From contig MNCI01004556.1 of assembly GCA_015680685.1 (NCBI GenBank), positions 157,791 to 221,790 on the forward strand: a stretch of DNA of 64,000 nucleotides. Direction: 5' to 3'. The notes beneath the pieces are model-generated. The model searched no databases. It had not been told where the DNA came from and worked only from the letters and a program-made list of their open reading frames with translations. A program made the position numbers and the translations under genes. Below are positions 24,262 to 37,135 of the stretch, in pieces. Source of the stretch: Gnetum montanum (Eukaryota > Streptophyta > Gnetopsida > Gnetales > Gnetaceae). Numbering within the stretch: position 1 is the first letter of the stretch; each line of letters opens with the position of its first letter.

Positions 24262-26522
24262 CACATTTTATTGGTAGGTATTGACATCAACATCCATGAC
24301 CATAGTGACCAATAACAAGTGAGCCAACATTCTTTTCTTTATCCCTTTTTGCATAACAAGTGGACTAAACAATTTTGTAACAATTGTGATCTATGATGAC
24401 ATGGTTTGCTAATTATCTAGTGTGGTATTATGTATTATCATGTAACAACATGTTTTCTTTGTATTATTTTCTTGTTATCTTGGAGTTGTGCTTGCAGGAT
24501 GAAGTCTAAAGTCATTACAAATGTGCAACTCATTAGGACAACAAGTTACCATGTGACCTTGATGTGTAAGATTTGGTTAGCTTGTCTTGTCATGCCAAGA
24601 GTGCTTATTCCACATTGCTCCAATTATCCCCCCTTAAGCCACCATCTCATAGCCTAATTATAACCATCCATATATTGAACAACATTGTTGACTTGTGTTT
24701 GACACTCATGCATTATGACCATTTAACATCTCCTTTGTCATGCTCCACCAAGTTTGTTGAATGTAACGCATCTCATTCAACGGGTAGATCAAATCAAACC
24801 TAGTCTTGGTAATGAAAGAAAATGAAGGTTTCATCCCTAAAATAAAAGGGAGGGGGAAAGCAAATTGCCAAGGAGCCAAAAGGCTAGTGAAGCCCAAAAG
24901 GACAAATGAATGATTGAAAACATTCAAAGAGAGAAGCCTAACGGCTAAAAAAAAACCTTGGAATGAGGTCTTGATTCCTCAAAAACATTATCAAGTGACC
25001 AACACTTCGATGCACGAAGCACGAAGATCTTATTGATCATTCAACATGTCATTGCCATAATTGTAGCCATGATGTCAACATATGGAACTCATTGTTAACG
25101 CTCATGACCATTTCCTTGTGAACAAATATAACTTACAATTTTTACGACCTCATCATAACCTTATCCCATTATTACTACGCCCTCTTTGGTATGGTTTAAC
25201 AATACAGAATTAAGTGCAGAAAAGAAATGTTAGTGATGGGGTCATAGTGGTGCTTTGTATTCTTTGTTATGAAACACCACCTAGCAAATGCATGTTGTAA
25301 CTTGTAATATTCACCATTCAACTTAAGGAAAGATTTCATTGTAAATGTAAGGTTTGTAGCCCATGAGCTAGAATCTTGCATACTTTATCTTTTGGGGTCT
25401 AAAAAATGCCTCATAAGGTGTTACTGCCTCACTTCCTAAGTGGAAAAGTGGTATTATGTCTATATTAGGCTTGGAAAGGCTAAAAATTCCTTGGGAACTA
25501 CCAAATTTGGCATTTTCATAATTTTTATGGTGGTTATGGCCTTGACTATGCTAGAGCTACACACATCCAGTGTTGAAGTTGTTAGGTTTTCCATTTTCCA
25601 TTTTCCCAGCAATGGCCAATGTAGTCACCAAAATTTTCAGAAGTTGTAGTATGGCTAGCATAGTCATCATGGATTCCCAATAATCTTCACATGGACAGTG
25701 TAGTTACCATATTTTCCAATAGATTTCAATAATTCCAATGTAGTTGAGATGAACGCAACATAGTCATAAAAGTACATTTACTATTTTTAGTATCCAATGT
25801 GGTTTTGATGATCATTGGGTATCAAAACTTGCTATAATTAGTCAACTATGCTGGGGATTATGGCCTGCAATACCCACAAATAACATCAATTTGTTAGCAA
25901 TCATGGTAGAAATTTGTAGCCTAAATTTAACAATTCCAAAACCTATAAAAGCCAAACTTGAATACTTCATTCATGTTCCAAACATTTTTCCAACCTAACA
26001 ACCTAACAAATTTTACAAACTCAAGCATTTTGGCATTTGCAAGACTTTTGGAGCACATTGGTATCTACCTGAGCATTAGAGACTCTTAGCATAGTACCAT
26101 TGCAACAAGAGTTGAACCCCACTGTTTACACCACATCTTCACGAAAGTTGTAGATCCAAGTGAGAACTAGCAAGAAGCTCTTAACGATTGGGGGTGGGAT
26201 GTACCTAGACCATGGAGTTTGATTGTAGAACACAACCTAACAGCGCCAACAGGCTTCAAGATTCATCCAAACAAGCTTCTTATGCACTTGAGCACATAAT
26301 TTGTACTCCTTGAACTCTATACTTTAAGAATTTTTGCTATTTCAATAAAGTTTATTAGTTCATTTATAGTGCAAAATTCATTTCGAGTTTAATTCTCTAT
26401 GTATTCTTAATCAAATTTGCAATTTTATTTTGTCCTTCCCATTAAAATTATTTAAGTTCCTAGGTGATTAGCCAAACCATCCAAGGCACCTTGACTCCTC
26501 TTTCACAGAGGTCCTTGGGATT
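24262..26522 (+). other. Region downstream of pol; possible decayed 3' LTR of element 7
   Basis: No gene recognised. A CTATAAAAGCC box at about 25945 is followed by a leader-like region and an AATAAAG signal near 26345. The sequence on both sides of the S solo LTR joins into one stretch ending AGGTGCAACA at about 27618, which could be an LTR end. A matching 5' LTR was not found, so the LTR call is tentative. 25530-25860 repeats the ATGGCTAGCATAGTC motif of the 18.5-19.9 kb array. Confidence 0.4.
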
Positions 26523-26548
26523 TGATGAGATGCAGTTCGCACAGGCCA

Positions 26549-26651
26549 CGATATCGCGTACGCGATATCGCAGCCGATGCGATATCACATCCCCCGTGAT
26601 ATCACGTACACAATATCGCATCTTTTCCTATGATATCGCGTACGCGATATC
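26549..26651. promoter_or_regulatory. Cluster of three CpG-rich palindromes upstream of TATA
   Basis: 26549-26570 is a perfect 22-bp palindrome with core GATATCGCGTACGCGATATC. 26632-26651 is a second perfect copy of that 20-bp core. 26598-26617 is a CpG-decayed copy (GATATCACGTACACAATATC). The cluster ends about 20 bp before the TATA box of the LTR, a position suited to an enhancer or to a binding site for a dimeric protein. The bound factor is unknown. Confidence 0.75.
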
Positions 26652-27077
26652 GCAGTCCGCTGCCATGTCTATAAATAAGAGGTGGCTCTCCCTTATTCGG
26701 GATCCCAGTTTTAGAGTAGTGAAGCTCTGGCAATTTGATCCCTCCAGAGTTGTAATTTTTCCTGTGTCTGCCTGCAATGTGGTGAATGTAATTGTACGGT
26801 GTCTTTATTCGAGTGTGCCGTACTTGGACACACACATGACCAGCAATAAAGATCAAGATTACTTCATCATTGCAGCATTCACTTAGTTTATTTATTTGTT
26901 GTTTATTTAATGTTATTTATTGCTTTCATAGTGTGGTGTGAGTATGACTTGACTACGAGCATCTATGGGTGTGTACGGCTAGTTAAGGAATCGGTTACTC
27001 ATCGCGATTAGTCTCTCACCCTTAAACTCCTAGAAGCAGAACGAGTATGACTTGATTACGAGCATTTAAGTGTGACT

Positions 27078-27200
27078 GCTTGGTAGCCCAGTGGTGTAGC
27101 TAGGGGGATCTACGCTTGGTAACCCAGTGGCGTATTTGGGGTCTGCGCTTGGTAATCCCAGTGGCGTACCTAGGCCTATGCTTGGTAGTCCCAGTGGCAG
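27078..27200 (+). repeat. Four tandem 33-36 bp units in the S solo LTR
   Basis: Units start GCTTGGTA(A/G)(C/T)CCCAGTGGCGTA-like at 27078, 27114, 27147 and 27180. The S LTR of element 2 has two related units (about 34079-34135). They contribute to LTR length differences. Confidence 0.75.
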
Positions 27201-27548
27201 TCGTGCACGAAGTCCAAGATGTGTACGGTTGATCAAGGAATCGGTTGCTCGTCGCACTTAGGCTAGATTAGATTTCTTACCCTTTTCCTCTTAGTTTAGT
27301 TTAGTTAAATATTATTTTCCACTGCCATCAGGAGTAGCGTTAGAATTAGAACACATCATACACCTCATCTAGACTAAACCATACGTGACATATGCAAAAC
27401 TAGTCTAGGTGGGAAGACAACGAACTATGACCTAAGGCTAACTATCTAGGTGCCACAACTAGTCCATCTGTGGGGTTTGACCGGATCGCGTGTGCAACAC
27501 TCGTTTTGTATGGTTGAGTGTAGGGGTACCTCGCCACTCATCAGGATT

Positions 27549-30500
27549 CAAGGGTCAAAAACTGTTCCACTCTTGTGATTTTCAATTTTTTCAACACCCA
27601 AAATTTTTAGGTGCAACATTCATCTTAGTGAAAAAAGAATGTATGATCATGGTAGAATGAATCATTGTAAGCAAATCTGATTCAAACTTGCTATAGTACT
27701 TGTTCGTATTCATGCTCTTAACCATAGTTTTGTTCATCCTCATTTCTAGTTATAGGTGGGCTTTTGAATCTATGAAACATAGTCATTTTTACCAATTAGG
27801 TATATATGTATTTCTTATCAATATATTAATAATACTATAAAGATAAATTATTATGAACTAATATAACAATCATGTGTGATCACAACTACAACTAAACTCT
27901 AAATATTGTTCTTAACAATGATTGCAAATGACAAGTAATGAGTATATCCATACTTAATCATACAAATTTACAAGCATATATATAGATCCTATAATAATCT
28001 ATGGATAGAATAGGCTAAACATCTAGAGTAGCATAGGTAGATTATAGGTCATTATCTTCTTGGTCATATTTGTAGTGGGTGCTTTAATGTATGGCTAGAT
28101 GTGATCAAAACATATTATTATTGATTTTGTTTAGCCTATATCTGCAAAATAAAAAATAGTTTTGTTATATCTAACTACATGCAAGTGAAAGTAAAATTTG
28201 ATAGTGATGAGCATTCACTAATTCAACATACCATGATGCTCCTAGATTCACATGTTAACCATTGTGCAACCAAACTAGTTTACTACTAAGTGTACAACTT
28301 AAGTAACTACTATACAACCAATTCAAATGTATTTACTTCTTAAGATTTTAATGTAGTCATTCTACTTTTACTAATATGACAATAAATGTAAATGCAAATA
28401 TTATAGAAAGATTATCTTACTTTTCATTACTGGAAACACATATATATCTAAGAATAATCACTTAAATGAAGATTCTAGATAACCAAATCAATCATACAAT
28501 GCAAATACTTGTTAATTGATTACAAATCATGAAAACAAACTACAAGAACTCTATAGCTTTAAACTAAACTATAATAAATGTATCATTGAATTGTGCATAT
28601 TTATATCTAACAAAACAAGAAATGTTCAAATATTTGCATTAGCGCAATTGGTGATACATTGGTGCATATGTATATATGCAAATACATCAATACAACATCT
28701 AATTCTTGAATTTTTTAAGCTTGTTTAAATACCATTATAATGATCATGCTTAACTAAACTCTACTAGTCATTCATTTTAGAGAAATGAATCTACCCATTG
28801 TATATTCATGCTTACAATTTGACAAATTTTCTCTTTAAGAACATTGTTAATAAAACAAAATACATTCATTCATTTGTTACAAATCATTAATTACTTGATG
28901 ATTTTCACTAATTAAAATATGTAGCATTTGTTTGAACTTTTGCACATAGTAAACCAAGGTAAAATATTTCATTAATAATAACTCATTTCATAATATGGTA
29001 AAATCATAGTATCCATTGATTTGTACTTGCAAATGTCTTGTCACCTTCTCTTGTGTCAATCCATTAACATTCATAAGCTTGAGAATACATTTTGGAGTAT
29101 CTTGATAAAAAAAATAATCATACATAACTATTTCATGATTTTTTTACAATATGAAAGTTTCACATGAACATAAAAACTAAATGAAAACTCATTACCAACT
29201 CCCAAGATTTGATTTTTCTCTCTTCAATTCTAATTTCTCTAGAATTCCCCTCTCGAAGATTCTATATTACTCCCAACTTCTTCATATAATGTTGAAATTT
29301 CAACTTTGTCTATCAATGTAAAAATTTTAGTTGATTCTTAAATGTAGATTTACAAACTGCACACAAAATTTTGTAATGTCTTCATCTAGTGATATTGATG
29401 TAACTAAGACACCTAATTTTATTTTTCCTAATAATGTATATGAGTCATTAAGTACTAATATTTCATCACAATGTGTTTATTCAAATTCTAGATTACTTGG
29501 CTCATAATAGAAGTTTTGCTTCTTAGTTAAATGATATTTAAAATTCATGATATTCATTTTTGTTTTTGTTTGTTGAGATAGACAATCCCTCAATAGTGTA
29601 ACATTCCCTAGATATGAGATAATCTATAGATAAGCATGTAATGCTAATCATTTGTAAGTAAACTCTAGATTTTTATGTCCATTTTGAAGAATATTCTAAA
29701 GTTTCTTATTTTATTGAGCTATTTAATCTTTTATTGATTTTTTAAAAAGATAAGTAGAAAATTTTATCTTCTTAATCTCATTAAACTTATGGAATCTATT
29801 TTTACAGCATTGGTTTTCATAAATACTTTTTTGTTGAAATCAATTTATTTACCCATAAAAAAGAAATGGTATTACAAGCAAGTGGAAGGACTTATATTTA
29901 GTGAATTACATATTATAATCTTTCTAAATATTGCAACTTTTATCATTGTGAAGAAGATTTATTTAATCCTTTTCCTTTTTTGCTCAAGAAAAAAGATCCT
30001 AAGGAAAAGAAAAAACATGTTGAAGTTGACAATAGCAGAAAAAAAAAACAAGAAAATAAACAATATGAAGTTGAAGATATGAAGAATCAAGTTAATATCA
30101 ATGATAAAAAATATTTAATGATAATAAATAATCTTGAGAGAACAAGAGTTTCTATGAATATTTTTACTAGTGCTATAAAAAGTATTAAGTAGATTAGATA
30201 GATAGCTTGTAAGACAAATTTTTCCTTATCTAGCAAGCATATTGTTAACTTAAAAGTTAAAATTCATGTTGACATGTGGGCTATAGGTCATGGTAAAGAC
30301 TCTCAATGTAAGATCAATCATGATAGACAATATGATGGAACATTTGTAACAATATTTTTTATTATATCTTCATTTGCTACAAAAGTTGGTATTTGATCAA
30401 AGCTTTCTATTGCTAACTAGAATCCTTTTGCTATTTTAAGTTCATGCACGAATGTCAAAAGTGATGTAAATGTTGTTAGGACTAGAATCATCCTCCCTAC

Positions 30501-31439
30501 TAACAATTAATTTTTCTCTTTTTATTTTTTAAAGAATTATTTATAAGGTTGTACACCTAAATAGACTTGTCTAAAATGGGAAATATTTTTTTTATTTTCA
30601 TGTTGTTTTTGATGTTTTCTAGTTAATGTTCAATATGTGATGTACTTTGAATTGTTTGCTTATTATTAATAATATTTTTAAGGTCCAACCCCCCACCTCC
30701 CCAAACTCATCATCAATTTCCGAAACTTTAACAACATCAAGAACTTGTTCATAAAGCTTTTTAGACCATAATACTCATGGCTTAATCAATTTAGTTTTAT
30801 ATTCCTTTATCACATTCTTAGTGCTCTTCATACTACTCAAATTCCTTTACTTAAATAAATTATATAGTTAATTCTTCTTTTGGATAACATGTTATGAAAT
30901 GTTCTTCAATCTTTCAAATGAATGAGCTTCAACAAATAATCACATGTTTTGAACATCAATCCTCACATAATAATAATTTGGTTGTGACTAACAACCATTA
31001 CTAATATTGAAAATAAACCAAAGTATCCCTAAATAAATATGATGCATGAGGAATACCAATTGGTAAAAATATTTTCTTTGAATTAAATCTTTTGAATCCT
31101 ATTCAAACAAGAATGTTTGTTTCCTACATTTTCACAAACTTTTTGAGGTACTATATGTTTGACCATTTCACATACTTGCTTTGGAACAAAATAAAAAATA
31201 TACTTTTCAATGTTTTATTTATAAAATCATTAAACTCCCTCATGAAACCATTCTTTTTCCAGCATCACTTTTTAAAAGTGGTTATCTAACTCCCTCATGA
31301 GACCATCCTTTGCTTTGGGTATCACTTTCTTGTAGTTATCCAACATGAAATTTAGAAAACTTATGAACATAAAATATAAAGTAACATATAGCTTCAACTC
31401 CTAAGGGCATCATCATATAGAAAATTGAAAATAATAAAA
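27549..31439. other. AT-rich interval without recognised gene
   Basis: About 3.9 kb. Short open frames (for example 29789-30192) are Lys/Ile/Phe-rich by composition and show no family resemblance. No LTR ends, tRNA or rRNA signatures were seen. 27549-27618 probably still belongs to the older element interrupted by the solo LTR. Confidence 0.5.
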
Positions 31440-31935
31440 GGGGTAATTTTACAAGAGAGTAATCAAGTCTATTATCTTATATGGTGTTGAATATTGGATA
31501 GCAATAAAGTCTATTATCTTATATGGTGTTGAATATTAGGGATTACAAAAAGCATTAACAACAAATCAATGTGGTAGAAATGCAAATTCTTAGATGGATA
31601 TTAAATGTCACCAAAAAAGATAACTACATAAAGGAAGAGTTAGAGTAGCTTCTATTTCACATAAGCCACAAGAATGGTGGCTTCATTAGTTTGGACATGT
31701 GCAAAGAAGATCAGAGAATGAGCCTACAATAAAGGGTTTCTACATCACTGTTCATGAAAGCCATCAAAAGGAAGACCAAGATATGGGAAAAAACAATTAA
31801 AAATAATATGAAGAAATTGTAAATAAACAAAAATCTAGCTCTTCATAGAGGCAAATGGTAAAAAAAAAAATAATCATGTAGCTAATCCCATTTTGTTAGG
31901 ACAAGGCTACATGGATTATAAAGAAGAAAAATAAG
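31440..31935 (+). mobile_element. LINE 3'-terminal fragment (LINE Z)
   Basis: Broken frames read SIILYGVEY twice (31469-31490 and 31507-31530, a 40-bp local duplication), then VVEMQILRWI, then GGFISLDMC / FGHVQRRSENEP. This is the C-terminal tail of the GLHQG-type plant LINE, as also seen in LINE Y. It overlaps LINE Y in content, so it is a separate copy. It ends near a run of A at 31860. Confidence 0.6.
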
Positions 31936-32574
31936 ATAATGTAGACAAACAAATCACCATCAATCCTTCATCTACCATAATGGTCAACCCATCATAGATG
32001 GGATACAAGCAATAAGATAAAGAAGCAAGGGAAAGAAGGGAATGGACCAACTAAAGATAGGTTCATTCTTTTGATTCATCGCATATACCATAACATCAAA
32101 ACCTTCAACTACAACCATATGGATATTTGTAATAATAATATTAAATGCTCCTCTACCGTTTTTTGACAATACTATAGCTTTGGTTCACTTTTAGTAGGTA
32201 ATAACTAAATAATACATAATGCAATATTCACAATGACATAATACATAAAGAAAAATCCAAAGAAACTGAATGCTTATATATCAAAATAAAAAATAGAAAA
32301 TAATCCTCACCTAGAACCTCCATGTTCGTCATACTAAGCAAGGTCTTGAAGAGTTAGTGAATGAGAAAAAACATAACTTCTTCAAGTGGCTGCACCTAAG
32401 CTCAAACCCACATCTTCTAACTTGAGAAACAAACACCTTACCATCACTTCAAATGATGATCCCTATCAAAATAATAATAATAATAATACTTAGTTATCAA
32501 TAATAATTTTAAAAGTAAAAATAAATATGTAGCACTTGCATATTCACAACTAAATAACAACTACTTTTGGGATA
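31936..32574. other. AT-rich interval with an (AAT)n microsatellite
   Basis: No gene recognised. A short (AAT)n run lies at about 32468-32490. The left end of LINE X follows at about 32575. Confidence 0.5.
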
Positions 32575-33687
32575 CCCAAAAGGGTTAAAACATTTGTAGG
32601 AGAAAGCCATTTGATATTAAAAAGATAAGTCCAAGCAGGCCTTGGAGAGAAGCTAGACCGAATAGCTTGCATTTTGTTCTAATTGATTTTAGATCCTAAG
32701 GCTCTATAATAGATGTCAATATAGTCCAAGGCAATGTTAAAATTATTTTGGTCCTCAAGCAAAGTGAGAACAGTGTCATCTGCAAACTGGCTATAAACAA
32801 GATCTTTTCCTTCTTGTGGAAGAGAGATATCTCTTAACCTCATAGAATCATTGTGAGATCTAAGAATAGCTCTAGGAGCATCAACAACTAGGATAAAAAG
32901 ATAAGGAGCTAATGGGCATCCTTGTCGTACTGATTTTTGAAGCTCAATAACCTTAGAGAAGGTTTCGTTAATACAAATAATTGAAGAGGCCTCTGAAAAA
33001 ACTAGATTAATTTTTCTATCCAAAATAGTACCTAAGTTATGATTCTTAACTAGACTTCTTAAAAAGGACCAATCAAGCATGTCATAAGCTTTTGCAAAAT
33101 CAAGCTTAAGAAGAATGGCTTTTTGAGCCCAATGCAAGTCCTCAATAGCAATAACAACATTGTCTAAAATATACCTGCCTTGAACAAAACTAGTTTGTTC
33201 TTTGCTTATGAGATGAAAAATAAAAGGTTTTAATTTATTTGCTATAACTTTAGCAACAATTTTTTAGATAACATTTAAAAGAGTGATAGGGCACCAATTT
33301 CTAATGCACATATGATCTCTTGGCTTGGGTAGAAGCTTAATAATATCGCATTGATCACTTTGCCAAAGGAACCTTTCCTCAGAGCTTCCTTATACACACT
33401 ATAGATAGGATCTTGAAGAGTGTGCCAGAATTTCTGGAAAAATTCTGTAGGAAGATCATCCATAGTAGGGGCTTTGCCATCATGGAGTTGTTGAAGAGCT
33501 TTGCCAAGATCTTGTTTAGAAAGAAGAGAAGCATTACCAAAGATGAAATGATTGAAAGGAGTAATAAATCCTAAGTAGGTATTAACTATAGTTGGATCAA
33601 TATCTTCTTTTTGAAAGATTTGAGAGTAGAAATTAAGGAAAGCCTATAGAATGTTAGTCTTAGAGGTAAAGATATTATCATCAACTT
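32575..33687 (-). mobile_element. LINE X segment 1: reverse transcriptase (inverted part)
   Basis: Minus-strand frames read from a KAPTMDDLPTEFFQKFW linker (about 33480-33430) through LLKLDFAKAYDMLDW, VRQGCPLAPYLFILVVD, FADDTVLTLL (catalytic FADD) and LGSKIN to a WLSPTNVLTLLGIPK block near 32575. This is the canonical order of plant LINE (L1-clade) ORF2 RT. It stops abruptly at the LGIP block. The sequence that should follow in a LINE is at 58508 on the opposite strand. The upstream part resumes at 46747 after S element 2. Confidence 0.85.
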
Positions 33688-34466
33688 TGATGAGCCATGA
33701 TATAATGTACGTGATATCATAGCCCGTCGTCATGCCTATAAATAAGAGGCAGCTTTCCCTTGTTCACACATTTAGATTTAGACCCTTAGCCAAACTATAG
33801 CAGTTTTACCATTCCAGAGTTAGAATAATTTCCATGTGCCCGCAATAGGAGTCTTAAAGTGAACGAATCTTTATTTGCGCAAATTGTACCTGAGCACACA
33901 TATGTGTACGACAATAAAGATGAACTTTCTGATAAACCTTGCAGCATGTGGACTAAGCTAAATAGGATTTAATTATTGTTAAATGTTTAAATGCTTTTCT
34001 AGATAATTAAGTCTCTCTCAACCCTTGACTCTCCTAGTTAAGTGCATTTAGTATGACCACTTCGAGCACATGTGTAATGCTTGGTAACCTAGTAACGAGT
34101 AGCGTTTGGTAATCCCAGCAGCGTTGCACTGGTTTAGGGTGTGTGTGGCAAGTGAGAATGGATATTGGTGCTAGGACAATTAAAACTTAGGTAGTGAATA
34201 GTTAATGAAAGTTAGTCACTTAGTTCTCTTCACCTTCTCTTATTAGCATAAGACGTTAAAAAGATAAAAGATATAAAAATCATATACCTCAAGCTTACTT
34301 AACCATACAACCATGACAATATAAGTAAGTTTGGGAAGATAGTGATTGATTAACCTGCAGTGTTCCATTATGGCACATAAGCACTTAGTCCTTGGAGTTC
34401 AACTGGATCATGCATGAGATGCTCGTATTCATATGGTTGAGTGTAGGGGTACCTCACCACTCATCA
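33688..34466 (+). repeat. 5' LTR of S element 2
   Basis: 779 bp. One palindrome (33699-33718), TATAAATAA at about 33737, polyadenylation-type AATAAAG near 33914, and the end CACTCATCA. The 3' LTR is longer mainly through an extra palindrome. Confidence 0.92.
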
Positions 34467-34486
34467 TTGGTGTCGTTGCTGGGGAG
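34467..34486 (+). other. Primer binding site of S element 2
   Basis: TTGGTGTCGTTGCTGGGGAG. It matches the tRNA-Asp-type site TTGGCGCCGTTGCCGGGGA with three C-to-T changes. Confidence 0.8.
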
Positions 34487-34582
34487 TTAGTTGTTTGTGT
34501 GCTACATAGAACATAGGAAATCATTCATATTGTTGGGAAGCTAGAATGAACCCTTAGAATTGATCAAAAGAAAAATAAGATA

Positions 34583-34864
34583 ATGGTAAATGACACACTG
34601 AACAAGATAAAAATGTCTTCTTGTTCGCACAAAAGCACTTCACTGCCTAGGAATCACACAAGAGACAATTGGCGGCACAACACACGTAACCAAGATCTGC
34701 CGGTGGCTCAAAAATTCCATGTGGTATATATTCATCATGATGAATATGTACATGACTGTACCTTTATTCTCCATCAAGATGAACAATTGCGTTGGAGAGA
34801 CTTGGAGGGTAACATAGTGTTGCCTCCAGACCAAGCAATTCCCAACATGCTCTTGCACGAATAG
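34583..34864 (+). pseudogene. Gag N-terminal part of S element 2
   Basis: 93 codons containing SSCSHKSTSLPRNHTRDNWR and VVYIHHDEYVHDCTFILHQD, the same protein start as in element 1. It is followed by a stop, and the frame is broken until about 35240. The role is structural gag, inferred only from position and family. Confidence 0.7.
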
Positions 34865-35239
34865 GCATGTCACAGTTATATGCAGAATATGTTGCATGCG
34901 AGCACAACGCAAGGGACTACCATCTCACAGAAGCGCAATGTCAAAGGGAATTGTAACAGGAGAGATACTATACATCGTTAAAGGGCAAAGGATCCCATAA
35001 CGATCCACTCGTCTTAAGTGAAATTGAGGGTGGTGAACCTATTTCAATAGGTTCTCCACAAAATGATGTTTACCCTCCTAATGATGGTGAGAAGGTGGTG
35101 TATTAGAACATTCACTGCATGATTCACAACCTTGGTTCTAATTCCCACAAACACCAAGTGTTCAACGAGGGAACACAAACACATGATAAGGGTGGGCATT
35201 CTGATTGTCATCACGATCGGGGCTGGGACCATTGAAGAG

Positions 35240-36550
35240 AAGGTAGGAAACATCATCATGGTGTTGGTTCTCCTTCTTCTTCACCTTCATCATCACATTC
35301 ACCCTCTCCTTCAGTATCAAGATGCAGTCATAAGGAACCTAACCGTGAGGACAAAGGTAAACAGAGTGAGAAGCCTCGATGAGAGAGTCAAGAGCGAGGA
35401 CGAGGGCACTTTAGAGAATCACGACATAGAAGAAGGGAGAGTAGGGAATCATGTAGACATCACAGAAGCTATGAATGAAATGACCACAGAGAACCCCTAC
35501 TCATAACCCAAAGAATGTTAGACATCATGGAGGCTGTAAGAATTCCCACAAGGAACCAAAAAGATAGTAGGATCAAGAGGTTAGACATGAATAATATCCC
35601 ACGATTTGAGGGGGGATACAACATTGATCTTGCAAATCACTTACAAGCATTTCACGATGCATTTTCCTTGAAGAACATTGAGAATGAATGGAAAAAGCTA
35701 AAGTTGTTCCCAAGGACACTAGTAAAAGAAGCAAAAAGCTGGTACCGGTCCTTAGAATTGGAATCCATTCAAAGGTGGAGTACGATGCTAGAACTGTTTA
35801 ATGCTGAGTATCAAACATACTCCTAGGTGTCCAACCTACGAAAGAAAATCCAAGGATGGAAGAAAGGAACTCATGAACCCTTGGATGCTACCATGGGCTG
35901 ATACTATGCACTATTACATTGTTTCCTGGGCCATGGTTACTTGCAGTAGGATCAACTACGCCATCTCGTAGATGGACTTAGGCATAAAACTAGGAGAACC
36001 CTTGGAACGTATGCCCAAGGGATATTATCAGAGCTTAGGTTCCATAAGGTCCATAGATTGTTGGAGTAATTTGCCAAGGAAGAAGGGGAGCCACATAAGA
36101 GAGAAAGAGCAAAAGAGTACAATCGCGATCATTCCCTCCGAAAAAGGGGAGTGAGATTCTATGAGGAGGAGGAAGAGTCACCACTCGAGGAGATGGTGCA
36201 TAGGAAAACCTTGCCACTCCAAAAATTAATAACAGAAGTGTTAGCAAAGGTAGACCAAATGTAGGACTCCTTAGATAGTATATTTGAAACTGTTCTCAAA
36301 ATTGTAGAGGAGTCTAAGGAGTGAGGTAGTGACTATGATCAAAAGAAAAAGAGGGATTTGGACCATGCACGTAACAAAGGTAAGGGTAAAATGGCTATCA
36401 CCAAAGAGGTTGTGGATTCTGATACAGACCATGATGGTGGATGTGAGATATGCCAATACGACCATCCTAAGGGATGTTGCCCCAATAATCTCACATCTGC
36501 AAGAGTTTGGGGTGTATGCACTTAACCCACGACTTAACAAATGGCAAACA
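35240..36550 (+). pseudogene. Gag core and zinc knuckle of S element 2
   Basis: A Ser/Arg-rich linker (SPSSSPSSSHSPSPSVSRC near 35270-35330, then ESRHRRRESRESCRHHRS) leads into an open frame at 35515-35826. That frame holds the retrotransposon gag core: RLDMNNIPRFEGGYNIDLAN, HLQAFHDAFSLKNIENEWKK, SWYRSLELESIQRW. After stops, the zinc motif CEICQYDHPKGCC lies at 36442-36480 (C-X2-C-X3-H-X4-C) followed by ALNPRLNKW. Several nonsense and frameshift changes make it a pseudogene. Confidence 0.8.
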
Positions 36551-37135
36551 CCTTGACAGTTACCTTATTCCCAAGGTATCCTGAGGCAGTTCCACTAGCC
36601 ATTAATGTATTATCCAAGTGGAACTTTGCCACAACCTATTGAGCAATTCCAACAGTGGCAATACCCACATTCATGGTGGATGCCACCACCAAGGCAACAA
36701 TACCCTTACTAGCAACTAGATCCATATGGCTACTATGTGTAGTAGCCAATCTCTCCACGTGACTCTGTTCGTCACGTGACACCACAACATCACTACCAAG
36801 CTCAGGAGTATTATAGGAATCCTTCTCCTGGGAGAGATAACCCACAAGCATACCATCCTCCAAACCCATCTGTAGCTCTCACACTGATAGCTCCATTACC
36901 ATCTGCTCCAGTGATGTAAGGGGAACTCCCCACTCAACCATAGCAACGCACTACTATGAGAGCTGTAAACCTTCAACCCGTTGTTGGTTCTGACAACTGT
37001 ACAAAGAGAAGACCTTTCCTTAGAACCAACAGCCCAACCAAGCTCTCACCACCATAAGTGGTTGAGCCTCTGAACGCTCCTCCATCAAATAAGGCTTCAG
37101 AGCTCCCTTCAAACCAAAAATAGAGCTAAACGCAC

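Larger units (their letters stand above)
26523..27543 (+). mobile_element. Family S solo LTR
   Basis: 1021 bp, TGATGAG...CATCA, directly flanked by TSD GGATT (26518-26522 and 27544-27548), with no internal region. In sense: three GATATC-N8-GATATC palindromes (26549-26651), TATAAATA at about 26670, R region, four short tandem units (27078 to about 27200), and a 3' end matching the LTRs of elements 3 and 6. It is the least decayed S LTR seen here and the best guide to the ancestral palindrome. Confidence 0.9.

Noticed and set aside
27078-27200. Possible tRNA gene or CRISPR-like array
   Set aside because: Repeats are directly adjacent without unique spacers, there is no cloverleaf or B box, and the context is a plant LTR.
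27066-27257. Minus-strand ORF with LPS repeats (GLPSVDPPS-like)
   Set aside because: It is the translation of the 33-36 bp LTR tandem units, not a protein gene.
26523-27543. The S LTR at 26.5 kb as the 3' LTR of S element 6
   Set aside because: It has its own matching TSD (GGATT) on both sides, so it is an independent solo LTR. Element 6 would need TSD GCATG.
29789-30192. ORFs of 97 and 70 codons
   Set aside because: Their Lys/Ile/Phe composition follows from the AT-rich sequence. No domain, no conserved start context.
31440-31935. LINE Z as the continuation of LINE Y after the S element 6 insertion
   Set aside because: Both contain the ILYGV block, so their content overlaps and they must be different copies.
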